Source of the DNA: Shinella kummerowiae
GTDB lineage: Bacteria > Pseudomonadota > Alphaproteobacteria > Rhizobiales > Rhizobiaceae
Assembly (NCBI RefSeq): GCF_009827055.1
Contig: NZ_WUMK01000003.1
Location: forward strand, 310,001-374,000
Length of the DNA stretch: 64,000 nucleotides
Direction: 5' to 3'
Shown: piece by piece, positions 23,638 through 31,942 of the stretch
Layout: each line of letters starts with the position of its first letter
Numbering within the stretch: the stretch's first letter is position 1
Position numbers and translations under genes: made by a program
The notes under the pieces: generated by a model
Told to the model about the DNA's origin: nothing
Databases searched by the model: none
What the model saw: the letters and a program-made list of their open reading frames with translations, nothing else

Positions 23638-24783
23638 GATATCCTTGTGGAGATTGTTACGCGACAGGTTCTTCACGTCGCGCTCGCCGCAGAGCGCCAT
23701 GGTGACATCGAGCTCCTTGCGGATGATCTCCAGCGTCCGGCGCACACCAGCCTTGCCGCCGGCGCCGAGGCCGTACAGGAAGGGGCGGCCAATATAGGTG
23801 CCCTTCGCGCCATAGCAGAGCGCCTTCAGCACATCCTGGCCGGAGCGAATGCCGCCATCGAGGTGGACCTCCATCCTGTCACCGACGGCATCGACGATGC
23901 GCGGCAGCATACTGATCGAGGAAGCCGCGCCATCGAGCTGGCGGCCGCCATGATTGGAGACAATGATCGCATCTGCGCCGCTGTCGAGCGACATGCGCGC
24001 ATCTTCCTCGTCGAGAATGCCCTTGAGGATCAGCTTGCCGCCCCAGCGGTCACGGATCCACTCGATATCTTTCCAGGAAAGCTGCGGATCGAATTGTTCC
24101 GAGGTCCAGGAGGAGAGCGAGGACAGATCCCCGACACCCTTGGCGTGGCCGACGATATTGCCGAAGGTGCGGCGTTTGGTGCCGAGCATGTCGAGGCACC
24201 AGAAGGGCCGCGTCGCCATCTGCCAGAGATGTTTCGGCGTGAAGCGCGGCGGAGCGGACAGGCCGTTGCGCAGGTCCTTGTGACGCTGGCCGAGAATCTG
24301 CAGGTCGAGCGTCAGCACCAGCGCCGAGCAGCCCGCCGCCTTGGCGCGGTCGATGAGATTGAGGACAAAATCCCTGTCCTGCATCACGTAGAGCTGGAAC
24401 CAGAAGGGTTTTGAGGTGACCGAACGCACATCCTCGATCGAGCAGATGCTCATCGTCGAGAGCGTGAAGGGCACGCCGAATTCTTCGGCCGCCTGGGCGG
24501 CCAGCATTTCGCCATCGGCATGCTGCATGCCGGTGAAGCCGGTCGGCGCGATGGCGACCGGCATCGACACCTTCTCGCCGATCATCTCGCTTTCCAGCGA
24601 GCGGTTGGTCATGTCGACGAGCACGCGCTGGCGCAGCTTGATCTTGTGGAAGTCCTCTTCGTTGGCCCGATAGGTACCCTCGGTCCAGGCGCCCGAATCC
24701 GCATATTCGAAGAACATTTTCGGCACGCGGCGGCGCGCCCGTTCCTTGAGGTCGGCGATCGTCAGGTCCTGGTTCACACTCAT
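23635..24783 (-). CDS. lldD: FMN-dependent alpha-hydroxy-acid dehydrogenase (L-lactate dehydrogenase type)
   Basis: A 382-residue TIM-barrel flavoenzyme. It has the N-terminal LTIADLKERARRRVPKMFFE followed by YADSGAW, FMN/substrate blocks IAPTGFTGMQHADGEMLAAQ and FTLSTMSICSIEDV, the active-site His in SNHGGRQLDGA, and a phosphate loop DGGIRSGQDVLKALCYGAKG. It oxidises L-lactate or another 2-hydroxy acid and passes electrons to the respiratory chain or oxygen. The start is ATG 24783 with AGAGGACA. It is monocistronic and convergent with the polyamine operon. Close relatives include mandelate and glycolate oxidases, so the substrate is probable, not certain. Confidence 0.85.
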   Translation of the reverse strand: MSVNQDLTIADLKERARRRVPKMFFEYADSGAWTEGTYRANEEDFHKIKLRQRVLVDMTNRSLESEMIGEKVSMPVAIAPTGFTGMQHADGEMLAAQAAEEFGVPFTLSTMSICSIEDVRSVTSKPFWFQLYVMQDRDFVLNLIDRAKAAGCSALVLTLDLQILGQRHKDLRNGLSAPPRFTPKHLWQMATRPFWCLDMLGTKRRTFGNIVGHAKGVGDLSSLSSWTSEQFDPQLSWKDIEWIRDRWGGKLILKGILDEEDARMSLDSGADAIIVSNHGGRQLDGAASSISMLPRIVDAVGDRMEVHLDGGIRSGQDVLKALCYGAKGTYIGRPFLYGLGAGGKAGVRRTLEIIRKELDVTMALCGERDVKNLSRNNLHKDI

Positions 24784-25127
24784 GCTGTCTGTCCTCTTCA
24801 CTCATTCCGGGCAGCAATCTTTTACGAGGCGCTTTCGTCGCTCGCAACGGATTCCTCGGTGCAGCACTCGGAAATTCGGCTGCACTCCAGGCGCCTTCCC
24901 TGCCGATGAATTCCTGTCTTCGCCCTTGAAAAAACACTCGACTTCGTCGCGGTGACGGTCGGTTTCACGTTAATTTTTGTCTGGACAGACCACTCTCATT
25001 GACCGAGAGCGCAGAGCATCCCTTTTGATTAAATCAAATTGATTGACTACGCTCAGCCGGCCGATGTCCAACAGGTCACCGCACCACGCTATCCGTGCGA
25101 TCGACGCACAAACCAGGGAATTTCAGT
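24784..25127. promoter_or_regulatory. Divergent intergenic region between lldD and GNAT/GH20 genes
   Basis: These 344 bases contain no gene that I can support. The right half is AT-rich (24960-25045) and likely holds both promoters. The clear element is a 15-base palindrome TTTGATTAAATCAAA at 25024-25038, about 90 bases before the GNAT start, followed by TTGATTGACT. Confidence 0.5.
25024..25038. promoter_or_regulatory. 15-bp palindrome, probable operator
   Basis: TTTGATT-A-AATCAAA is exact on both arms around a single central base, upstream of the GNAT-hexosaminidase pair and downstream of the lldD promoter side. A dimeric repressor site is the likeliest reading; which protein binds is unknown. 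Confidence 0.45.
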
Positions 25128-25601
25128 TTGGACTATCTCGTCAACCTTTCGCTCCTTGCCCCGAACACGGAGATCGACGCCAGAATGGCCAAGGCTGGCG
25201 TGACGATCCGTCGGCCGCTGGCACCGGAAGCGCAGTTGGTCACGGAATGGGTCTCGGAACGGTTCGGCAAAGGCTGGGCGAGCGAGACAGCCGTTGCGCT
25301 GACGCGCCAGCCGCCCACCTGCTTCATCGCAACCCGTGCGAAACGGCTCGTCGGATTTGCCTGTCATGAATCGATTGCCCGTGGTTTCTTCGGCCCGACG
25401 GGCGTCGACGAAGAGGCGCGCGGTCTCGGCATCGGCCATGCACTGCTGCTTGCTTCGCTCCTGGATCTCAGGACCATGGGCTACGGCTATGCCATCGTCG
25501 GCGATGTCGGCCCCTCGGCCTTCTATGAAAAGACGGTCGGCGCCATGCCGATCCCCAATTCCGCGCCCGGCGTCTATGCCGGGATGCTCGACGTTCAGTG
25601 A
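25128..25601 (+). CDS. GNAT family N-acetyltransferase
   Basis: A 157-residue acetyltransferase. The acetyl-CoA loop is seen in GPTGVDEEARGLGIGHALLL (R-x-x-G-x-G type), preceded by the strand LVGFACHESIARGFFG and followed by GDVGPSAFYEKTVGAM. The likely start is TTG at 25128 with AGGGAA eight bases upstream; a GTG at 25095 would add 11 residues without a ribosome site. It lies 18 bases before the GH20 gene. It could acetylate an amino sugar or a hexosaminidase product, but the substrate is unknown. Confidence 0.75.
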   Translation: MDYLVNLSLLAPNTEIDARMAKAGVTIRRPLAPEAQLVTEWVSERFGKGWASETAVALTRQPPTCFIATRAKRLVGFACHESIARGFFGPTGVDEEARGLGIGHALLLASLLDLRTMGYGYAIVGDVGPSAFYEKTVGAMPIPNSAPGVYAGMLDVQ

Positions 25602-25619
25602 ACCAAGCAAGAGATTCCC

Positions 25620-27641
25620 ATGTCGATACAGAACCGCTCCGCCCTTGAGCTCGAGACATCGTGGACGCCGGCCACAGAAGGCCGGGCAATGGCCTATGCG
25701 CTGCGCCTGAAGAACAATTCAGGAGAGACGCTGCGCGAATTCCGCCTGTGTGTCAGCGGTCCCGGTCGGGTCGACCCCACAACGGCGGTCGAGGGGGGAG
25801 AGGTCGGCGCCCGGCTTTCCAACTTCACGGAATTGCTGCCGCCCGATGGTTTCGCGCTGGAACCGGGCGAGAGCTGGACCATTACCGTGCATGGGCTGAG
25901 CTGGTCGTTCAAACACTGGACCGACGGTGCACGAAGCGCCTACCTTGCCTTCCCGGACGGCCGCACGCTCGCCGTCTCGGCCGCCCCCACCAAGCTCACA
26001 GGCGGCAATGCGCCGCTCAAACGGGGCGTGGAGGCCTATCCGGTCCCAGCCGCCGCCCCCGCGCCGATGTCCATCATCCCGTGGCCGAACGACGTTTCGG
26101 TCTCCGGTCGCCGCCCGGTTCCAGCGGGTTTTGCGCTCGTGGCAGAGGGCGCGGAGCCGGAGCAAGCGGCACGGGCCTTCACCGCGTTGACCGAGGCCCT
26201 CTTTGCCGTCGAAGGCATCATTCGGCCCGTTTCGGAAGGCGGCGTTCCGGTTCAACTGCTGCTGAAGGACGTCCTCGGGCCGGAAGCCTACGAGATCGCC
26301 TTTTCTACGGCCTCGGTGTCTATCTCCGCCGCCACGCGAACAGGCCTGCTCTATGGTCTCGTCACGTTAGGGCAGATCTGGCGCGGCGCGCGACATTTCC
26401 CTGATACCTATAGTTTTCCGAGCGATGGGCACATCTTCGACGCGCCATCCATGGGCTGGCGCGGCCTCCATCTCGACGTTGCGCGCCAGTTCTACGGCGA
26501 GGCGGAGATCCGCAAGCTGCTCGCCATTCTTGCCTGGAACAAACTCAACCGTTTCCACTGGCACCTCTCTGACGACGAGGCCTGGCGGGTGGAGATCGAC
26601 GCCTATCCCGCCCTCACCGAAATCGGCGCCTGGCGCGGCGAGGGCCTGGCGATCCCGCCTCTTCTCGGCACGGGGCCGGAGAAAAGCGGCGGCTACTACA
26701 CCAAGGCCGCCATTCGCGGAATTGTCGCCGATGCCAGAACCTTCGGTATCGAGATCGTGCCGGAGATCGACGTGCCTGGCCATTGTTTCGCCATGCAGCA
26801 GGCCATTCCCAGCCTGCGCGACCCGCAGGAGAAGGGCAGCTATTATTCCGTCCAGGGATTCCCGGACAATTGCATCAACCCCGCCCGCGAAGAGACCTAT
26901 GCCGTGCTCGAGGCGATTTTTGCGGAGCTGATCGACCTCTTTCCGTTCAAGACGATCCATGTCGGTGCCGACGAGGTGCCGATCGGCGCCTGGTCCGGCT
27001 CACCCGAGGCGCTTGCGAAACTGCGGGACATGAACGGCGATGCCATGTCTGAGGCCCATGCCCGCCGGCTGAACGTGATCACCAATACGCACGGCGCCGA
27101 TGCCATCGATGGCTCCGGTGCCGCCGTGCTGCAGGCGATCTTTCTTGCCCGCGTGCAAAATTTCCTGGCGACGCAGGGCTGCGTGACAGGCGGCTGGGAG
27201 GAGGCAGCACACGGCAATGTCATCGACAAGGAAAAAGTCTATCTGTGCGGCTGGCGCGATGTGCAGGTTTCCGCAGCCCTCGCCGGCGAGGGGTATTCCA
27301 TGGTCGTCTGCCCCGGCCAGGCCTACTATCTCGACATGGCCAATAGCCCCGATTGGGACGAGCCGGGCGCAAGCTGGGCAGGCTGGTCTGCGCCCGAAAT
27401 GACCTATGCCTTCGATCCGGTCGCGGGATGGAGCGACGCACAGAAGATGAATCTCCGGGGCGTCCAGGCCTGCATCTGGTCGGAAGCGATGACCGACCGC
27501 GCCGTGTTCGACCGCCTCGTCTTCCCGCGGCTTTCGGCGATCGCCGAGACGGGCTGGACGAAGAAGGAGCGGAAATCCTGGGACCGCTTCAAGGCATCGG
27601 CCGGGCTCATGCCCGTGCTCTATGGCTACCCTTTAAGCTGA
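25620..27641 (+). CDS. Family 20 beta-N-acetylhexosaminidase
   Basis: A 673-residue glycoside hydrolase without a signal peptide, so probably cytoplasmic. Residues 1-130 form a beta-rich N-terminal domain, then a GH20b-like domain, then the TIM barrel from about residue 275 (MGWRGLHLDVARQFYG). LNRFHWHLSDDEAWRVEID and EIVPEIDVPGHCFAM are typical, and the catalytic Asp-Glu pair lies at about D451-E452 (HVGADEVP). It removes terminal GlcNAc/GalNAc from chitooligosaccharides or glycoconjugates. It is co-transcribed with the GNAT upstream. The last barrel part GVQACIWSEAMTDRAVFDRL is complete. Confidence 0.9.
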   Translation: MSIQNRSALELETSWTPATEGRAMAYALRLKNNSGETLREFRLCVSGPGRVDPTTAVEGGEVGARLSNFTELLPPDGFALEPGESWTITVHGLSWSFKHWTDGARSAYLAFPDGRTLAVSAAPTKLTGGNAPLKRGVEAYPVPAAAPAPMSIIPWPNDVSVSGRRPVPAGFALVAEGAEPEQAARAFTALTEALFAVEGIIRPVSEGGVPVQLLLKDVLGPEAYEIAFSTASVSISAATRTGLLYGLVTLGQIWRGARHFPDTYSFPSDGHIFDAPSMGWRGLHLDVARQFYGEAEIRKLLAILAWNKLNRFHWHLSDDEAWRVEIDAYPALTEIGAWRGEGLAIPPLLGTGPEKSGGYYTKAAIRGIVADARTFGIEIVPEIDVPGHCFAMQQAIPSLRDPQEKGSYYSVQGFPDNCINPAREETYAVLEAIFAELIDLFPFKTIHVGADEVPIGAWSGSPEALAKLRDMNGDAMSEAHARRLNVITNTHGADAIDGSGAAVLQAIFLARVQNFLATQGCVTGGWEEAAHGNVIDKEKVYLCGWRDVQVSAALAGEGYSMVVCPGQAYYLDMANSPDWDEPGASWAGWSAPEMTYAFDPVAGWSDAQKMNLRGVQACIWSEAMTDRAVFDRLVFPRLSAIAETGWTKKERKSWDRFKASAGLMPVLYGYPLS

Positions 27642-27744
27642 AGCACGGATCGCGTGCCCCGAACTGGCCCGGTGGTCGCTGCGCCGATCATCGGCGCAAC
27701 GGCTTGGAGCCGACGCCGGGCAAGCCGGCATCGGCCGGAGGCCA

Positions 27745-28368
27745 TTAAGACGCGGCTGCCCCGTTCGCGAGATAGGGCATGACTTCGAGCGTCCCGCGAT
27801 AGATCATGTCGAGCGAGACGTAGAGAATGATCGCGAGGCCTACATAGGCGATCCAGCGGTGCCGCGTGAGCAGGCGCGCGATGAGGTTTGCGGCGATCCC
27901 CATCAAGGCGATCGACAATCCAAGACCGACAACAAGCACGCTCGGATGTTCGCGCGCTGCACCGGCTACCGCGAGAACGTTGTCGAGCGACATGGAAACG
28001 TCCGCAACGACGATCTGCGTCGCCGCCTGGAAGAACGTCTTGCGGGAGGCGCCTTCGGCAAGAGCGGCGTCTTCGTCACCATGGCCGGCACGCAGTTCGC
28101 GCCACATCTTCCAGCACACCCAGAGCAGCAGCAGGCCGCCCGCCAGCAAAAGACCGATGATCGCCAGCAGGTGAACCGCAACCGTCGCAAAGGCTATGCG
28201 AAGGACGGTCGCCGCCAGAATGCCGACCAGGATGGCCTTCTTGCGCTGCTCAGGCGGAAGGCCTGCGGCTGCTAGGCCAATGACCACGGCATTGTCGCCG
28301 GCAAGAACGAGGTCGATAGCGATGACCTGCAGAAGCGCCGTCAAACCGGCCGCCGTTAGAATGTCCAT
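27745..28368 (-). CDS. TerC family integral membrane protein
   Basis: A 207-residue inner-membrane protein with about six to seven hydrophobic segments. It has the family motifs AIDLVLAGDNAVVIGLAAAG and VVADVSMSLDNVLAVAGAA, whose paired Asp-Asn residues lie in the membrane and are thought to handle metal cations (Mn export in relatives). The start is ATG 28368 after GGGGAG; the ATG at 28380 overlaps that ribosome site. I looked for a yybP-ykoY-type manganese riboswitch upstream and did not recognise one. Confidence 0.85.
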   Translation of the reverse strand: MDILTAAGLTALLQVIAIDLVLAGDNAVVIGLAAAGLPPEQRKKAILVGILAATVLRIAFATVAVHLLAIIGLLLAGGLLLLWVCWKMWRELRAGHGDEDAALAEGASRKTFFQAATQIVVADVSMSLDNVLAVAGAAREHPSVLVVGLGLSIALMGIAANLIARLLTRHRWIAYVGLAIILYVSLDMIYRGTLEVMPYLANGAAAS

Positions 28369-28742
28369 TTGTCTCCCCATCTGGTCTTAGCAAGCCGCCC
28401 GATCGGAGCACCGCGGGCGGCCAACAGGCACGATTGTCTCGGATGGAACTCGCGCATCGACCGGGCCGGCAACGCGAGACTGCAGATCTCGGCGATAGCC
28501 GCCGTCAATAGCGATCCAGCCACCGGGAAGCCTTCACGGATTCACACGCGCTTTTCAACAAAATTTGACCAGACGTGACCGTTTATGCAGTGCTCTCTGC
28601 CATCGCCGGGTTCAACGCTTCAATCTGGATCCTCTCGGAGCGGGACGTTCGGCCGCCACCGCCAGGCATGAAGGCACCCCGTCGGGACAGGCGACTATTC
28701 GGCGATCAATCCGCCGCAAGACGGTTGACGCTGCCTCGCCTC
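28369..28742. other. Intergenic stretch upstream of TerC gene, no gene recognised
   Basis: These 374 bases lie between the start of the TerC gene and the end of hutC. They must hold the TerC promoter. A short open frame on the plus strand from about 28574 has no recognisable family and no ribosome site, and I do not call it. No strong hairpin or repeat was seen. Confidence 0.4.
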
Positions 28743-29489
28743 TCAAAAATTGCTCTGAAGCCGATAGCGCGAGCCCGGGTAAAGCAGACGCACCGCCGTC
28801 ACCACGCGATCTTGCGACCACGTTCGGCGGCGAATGAGGATGCAGGGTTCCGACCGGGCGATCGCCAGTAGTTTACACTCCCACGGCTGCGGCAGCACCG
28901 CTTCGATGAACTGTTCCGTCTTGGCGATGGGCGCGATGCTGGTCAGGAACGCGTTTGGCGTCGTGCGGGAAAAATCCTGTTTCAGATAATCCGGCGCGAC
29001 GGCGGGGTTGACGAAGCGATCCTCCAGCTGGATCGGCACATCGTCCTCATTGTGCACGATGACGGAGTGAAAGGATTGCGCGCCGATATCGAGCTCCAGC
29101 GCGGCGGCAAGCTCATGTCCGCAGGTCTCAGCCTGGGCAAGGATGAGGTCCATCCGGTGGACCGCGCCACGCTCCAGAATCTCGTCGGCGATGTTCCGTA
29201 CGCCGAGCGCCAGCGCGCTGCGTTTTTTCGGCGCGACAAAGGAACCCTTGCCCTGCACGCGAGTGATCACACCCTCGTTTGCAAGCTCGCGGAGCGCCCG
29301 GTTCGCCGTCATGCGGCTGACGCCGAGCGTGTCCACCAGTTCATTTTCGGATGGGATGCGATGGTTGACCGGCCATTCGCCGGTTTCGATGCGCGCCCGG
29401 ATTTCCGTTTTCATGCGCTCGTAGATCGGCGCCGCGCGGTCCTTCGCGTCCCTTGCCAAAAGGCCGGTTTCTTCGTTCAGTATCGCCAC
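28743..29489 (-). CDS. hutC: GntR/UTRA family histidine utilisation repressor
   Basis: A 248-residue HutC-type repressor. The GntR wHTH is PIYERMKTEIRARIETGEWP then IPSENELVDTLGVSRMTANR and ALRELANEGVITRVQGKGSF. The UTRA effector domain follows (VHNEDDVPIQLEDRFVNP, then FLTSIAPIAKTEQFIEAVLP). Family members respond to urocanate and repress hut genes. The start is GTG 29489 with GGGGAGAG. It is divergent from hutXWV, the standard arrangement, and likely controls both sides through the sites in the 473-base gap. Confidence 0.9.
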   Translation of the reverse strand: MAILNEETGLLARDAKDRAAPIYERMKTEIRARIETGEWPVNHRIPSENELVDTLGVSRMTANRALRELANEGVITRVQGKGSFVAPKKRSALALGVRNIADEILERGAVHRMDLILAQAETCGHELAAALELDIGAQSFHSVIVHNEDDVPIQLEDRFVNPAVAPDYLKQDFSRTTPNAFLTSIAPIAKTEQFIEAVLPQPWECKLLAIARSEPCILIRRRTWSQDRVVTAVRLLYPGSRYRLQSNF

Positions 29490-29962
29490 GGCTCTCCCCG
29501 CATTCCAATCAGCATCCGCCTACAGGTTCTATACGACCCAGGTAAGCATGCTTTTTGATTCACGTCACTTTCTTGTCTAGCAGAAGTTGACATGTCCCAT
29601 ATACAACTCACACACATTCCACCGGCTTTCCTATACAGCTTCCGACAAATAATCGACTTGCGCAAGCATGGCGTAAAGATCGGTCAAATTGCGGGCACAG
29701 ACAACCTACCGAGACAAGCTACGCCAGAAAATTACCCATAACTCTCGAATCTCGCAACATCAGGCATCTCCAGCGCCACCAGACGCAACAACGCTATCGA
29801 CACCCCGGAAAATCACACGAAAAGCGACATTAAATGTCGCTCAAAGACACGCACCATCGTCAACGGAACAGGATAGTTGTCTACCAAGTTGTATAGTGAA
29901 CTTCACGAAAGGCAAAAATCGCTGGTTTTCAACGTTACCATCATCAAAAAAGGGGAACTGAC
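29490..29962. promoter_or_regulatory. hutC-hutX divergent control region with putative HutC sites
   Basis: These 473 bases are distinctly AT-richer than the surroundings and hold no gene. Related motifs occur at both ends: TTGTCTAGCA near 29573 and TTGTCTACCA near 29877; ATATACAAC (29599-29607) and its near inverse GTTGTATAG (29888-29896). These resemble the TTGTATATACAA-like sites of GntR/HutC proteins. A 19-base palindrome at 29823-29841 is listed separately. Confidence 0.55.
29823..29841. promoter_or_regulatory. 19-bp perfect palindrome upstream of hutX
   Basis: AGCGACATTAAATGTCGCT has exact 9-base arms around one central base, 122 bases before the hutX start codon. It differs from the HutC-like motifs nearby, so a second regulator may act here (inference). 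Confidence 0.5.
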
Positions 29963-30985
29963 ATGCTGAATTCCAACCTGAAATACGCGCTTCTCGCCGC
30001 CGCCGCCGCCTTCATCGGCGTCTCCACCGGCACGGCGCAGGCCTCCTATTGCGGCGACGGCAAGACCGTCACCTTTGCCGGCATCGACTGGGAAAGCGGC
30101 GCCTTCATCACCGAAGTCATGAAGGAAATCCTCTCCAAGGGTTACGACTGCAAGGTCGATTCCATCCCCGGCAACTCGGTAACGCTGGAACAGGCGACCG
30201 CCAACAACGACGTGCAGATCTTCGCGGAAGAATGGATCGGCCGCTCCGACGTCTGGAACAAGGCAGCAGAAGCCGGCCAGGTGAAATCGGTCGGCAAGAC
30301 CTTCGTCGGCGCTGCGGAAGGCTGGTTCGTGCCGGAATATCTCGTCAAGGGCGACGGCGCGAAGGCACCGGACCTCAAGAGCGTCGAGCAGCTTTCCGAT
30401 CCGAAGTTCGTCGAACTCTTCACGGATCCGGAGGAGCCGACCAAGGGCCGCTTCCTGAACTGCCCGTCGGGCTGGACCTGCGAGGGCGTCAACACGGCCA
30501 AGCTTGAAGCCTACAAGCTCGGCGAGACATATGTGAACTTCCGTCCCGGCACCGGCACGGCGCTCGATGCGGCCATTGCCGCCGCCTACCTCCAGCAGGA
30601 GCCGATGCTCTTCTACTACTGGAGCCCGACGGCGATCATGGGCAAGTACAAGCTCGTCCAGCTCGAGGAGCCGGCCTATAGCGAAGCCTGCTGGAAGGAA
30701 CTGACCAGCGCCGACGGCAAGCGTGATGCCGGTTGCGCCTTCCCCTCCGTCGAAGTGGCGTACGGCGTCAACAGCACCTTTGCCGGCGAGGCCCCGGAAA
30801 TCATGGAAATCCTGGAAAAGGCGACCTTCCCGCTGGAAGAGGTCAATGCCAGCCTCGCCTACATGACCGACCAGAAGGTCGACGCGACCGCGGCTGCCAA
30901 GAACTTCCTGCAGACCAAGGCTGACGTCTGGGGCGGTTGGGTCTCGGCGGATGCCAAGGCGCGCATCGAAGCGGCCGTCAAGTAA
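29963..30985 (+). CDS. hutX: Histidine/betaine-type (QAT family) ABC substrate-binding protein HutX
   Basis: A 340-residue periplasmic binding protein of the ProX/OpuAC type. A signal peptide with core LLAAAAAFIGVSTGTAQA ends near residue 27. The mature part has TVTFAGIDWESGAFITEVMK, EEWIGRSDVW, and FRPGTGTALDAAIAAAYLQQ, with aromatic residues of the ligand box (YYWSPTAIMG). In rhizobia the HutXWV transporter takes up histidine as well as proline or betaines. The AGGGGAAC before the ATG is a good ribosome site. It is followed by a hairpin and then the permease gene. Confidence 0.87.
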   Translation: MLNSNLKYALLAAAAAFIGVSTGTAQASYCGDGKTVTFAGIDWESGAFITEVMKEILSKGYDCKVDSIPGNSVTLEQATANNDVQIFAEEWIGRSDVWNKAAEAGQVKSVGKTFVGAAEGWFVPEYLVKGDGAKAPDLKSVEQLSDPKFVELFTDPEEPTKGRFLNCPSGWTCEGVNTAKLEAYKLGETYVNFRPGTGTALDAAIAAAYLQQEPMLFYYWSPTAIMGKYKLVQLEEPAYSEACWKELTSADGKRDAGCAFPSVEVAYGVNSTFAGEAPEIMEILEKATFPLEEVNASLAYMTDQKVDATAAAKNFLQTKADVWGGWVSADAKARIEAAVK

Positions 30986-30991
30986 TCGCAG

Positions 30992-31025
30992 GGCTGTGCG
31001 CCGGGCTTCCGGCGCACAGCCTTTT
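30992..31025 (+). terminator. Strong hairpin with T-run between hutX and hutW
   Basis: GGCTGTGCGCCGG (30992-31004) pairs perfectly with CCGGCGCACAGCC (31009-31021) around GCTT, followed by TTTT. It lies directly after the binding-protein gene and before the permease. It probably ends part of the transcripts and stabilises the hutX message, giving an excess of binding protein. Confidence 0.8.
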
Positions 31026-31084
31026 CCCGTCAGGACAGGGGCCGGTCGCCGGATGGCGGGCTGGCGCGCGCGAGGATCCCACCG

Positions 31085-31942
31085 ATGTTTCCTGAAGCTT
31101 TTCACATTTCCATTCGAGGCCCCATCAACGACTTTGTGCAGTCGCTGGTGGTGAACTACGGTTTCGTCTTCAAGGCGATCTCGCAAACCCTCCTTCAGGC
31201 GATCCTCTTCGTCGAATGGATCTTGCGCGGACTGCCCTGGTGGGCGGTCTTCATCATCTTCCTGGCGCTCGCCTGGTTCGCCTCGAAGAAGATCGCACTG
31301 GTCGTCACGGTCGCCGTCATGCTGTTTGCCGTCGGCGCGCTCGGGCTCTGGGACCTGACGATGCAGACGCTGGCGCTGATGCTGATCGCCAGCCTCATCT
31401 CCGTCGCCATCGGCGTGCCGATGGGCATCTGGCTTGCGAAAAGCGAGCTGATGCGGCGCATCACGCTGCCCGTGCTCGACGTCATGCAGACCATGCCGAG
31501 CTTCGTCTACCTCATTCCGGCGATCATGCTCTTCGGCCTCGGCAAGGTTCCCGCCGTGCTCGCCACGATCATCTATGCCGTACCACCGCTCATCCGCCTC
31601 ACCGATCTCGGCATCCGCCAGGTGGACAGCGAAGTCGTCGAAGCCGCGACGGCCTTCGGCGGCAGCCCGCCGCAGATTCTCTTCGGTGTCGAACTGCCAC
31701 TCGCCACCCCCACCATCATGGCCGGCCTCAACCAGACGATCATGATGGCGCTCTCCATGGTCGTCGTCGCCTCGATGATCGGCGCGCGCGGCCTCGGCGA
31801 GCAGGTGCTGAACGGCATCCAGACGCTCGACGTCGGCAAGGGGCTGGAAGCCGGCCTCGGCATCGTCATCCTTGCGATCGTGCTCGATCGCATCACGCAG
31901 GGTTTTGGCCAGATGAGCCGGAAGGAGCGCGGCAATGACTGA
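31085..31942 (+). CDS. hutW: ProW-type ABC permease HutW
   Basis: A 285-residue inner-membrane permease of the glycine betaine/histidine (QAT) family. Hydrophobic spans include WWAVFIIFLALAWFASKKIA and VVTVAVMLFAVGALGLW. Family motifs are TMPSFVYLIPAIMLFGLGKV, the EAA loop VEAATAFGGSPPQILFGVEL and LPLATPTIMAGLNQTIMMAL. The start is ATG 31085 in the CCACCGATG context. Its stop overlaps the hutV start by 8 bases. Confidence 0.88.
   Translation: MFPEAFHISIRGPINDFVQSLVVNYGFVFKAISQTLLQAILFVEWILRGLPWWAVFIIFLALAWFASKKIALVVTVAVMLFAVGALGLWDLTMQTLALMLIASLISVAIGVPMGIWLAKSELMRRITLPVLDVMQTMPSFVYLIPAIMLFGLGKVPAVLATIIYAVPPLIRLTDLGIRQVDSEVVEAATAFGGSPPQILFGVELPLATPTIMAGLNQTIMMALSMVVVASMIGARGLGEQVLNGIQTLDVGKGLEAGLGIVILAIVLDRITQGFGQMSRKERGND

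Noticed and set aside
28369-28560. Manganese (yybP-ykoY) riboswitch before the TerC gene
   Set aside because: I looked for the conserved loops on the minus strand and did not find them; a covariance-model search would decide.
28574-28837. Short plus-strand open frame between TerC and hutC
   Set aside because: No ribosome site, no family, and its second half is antisense to hutC.
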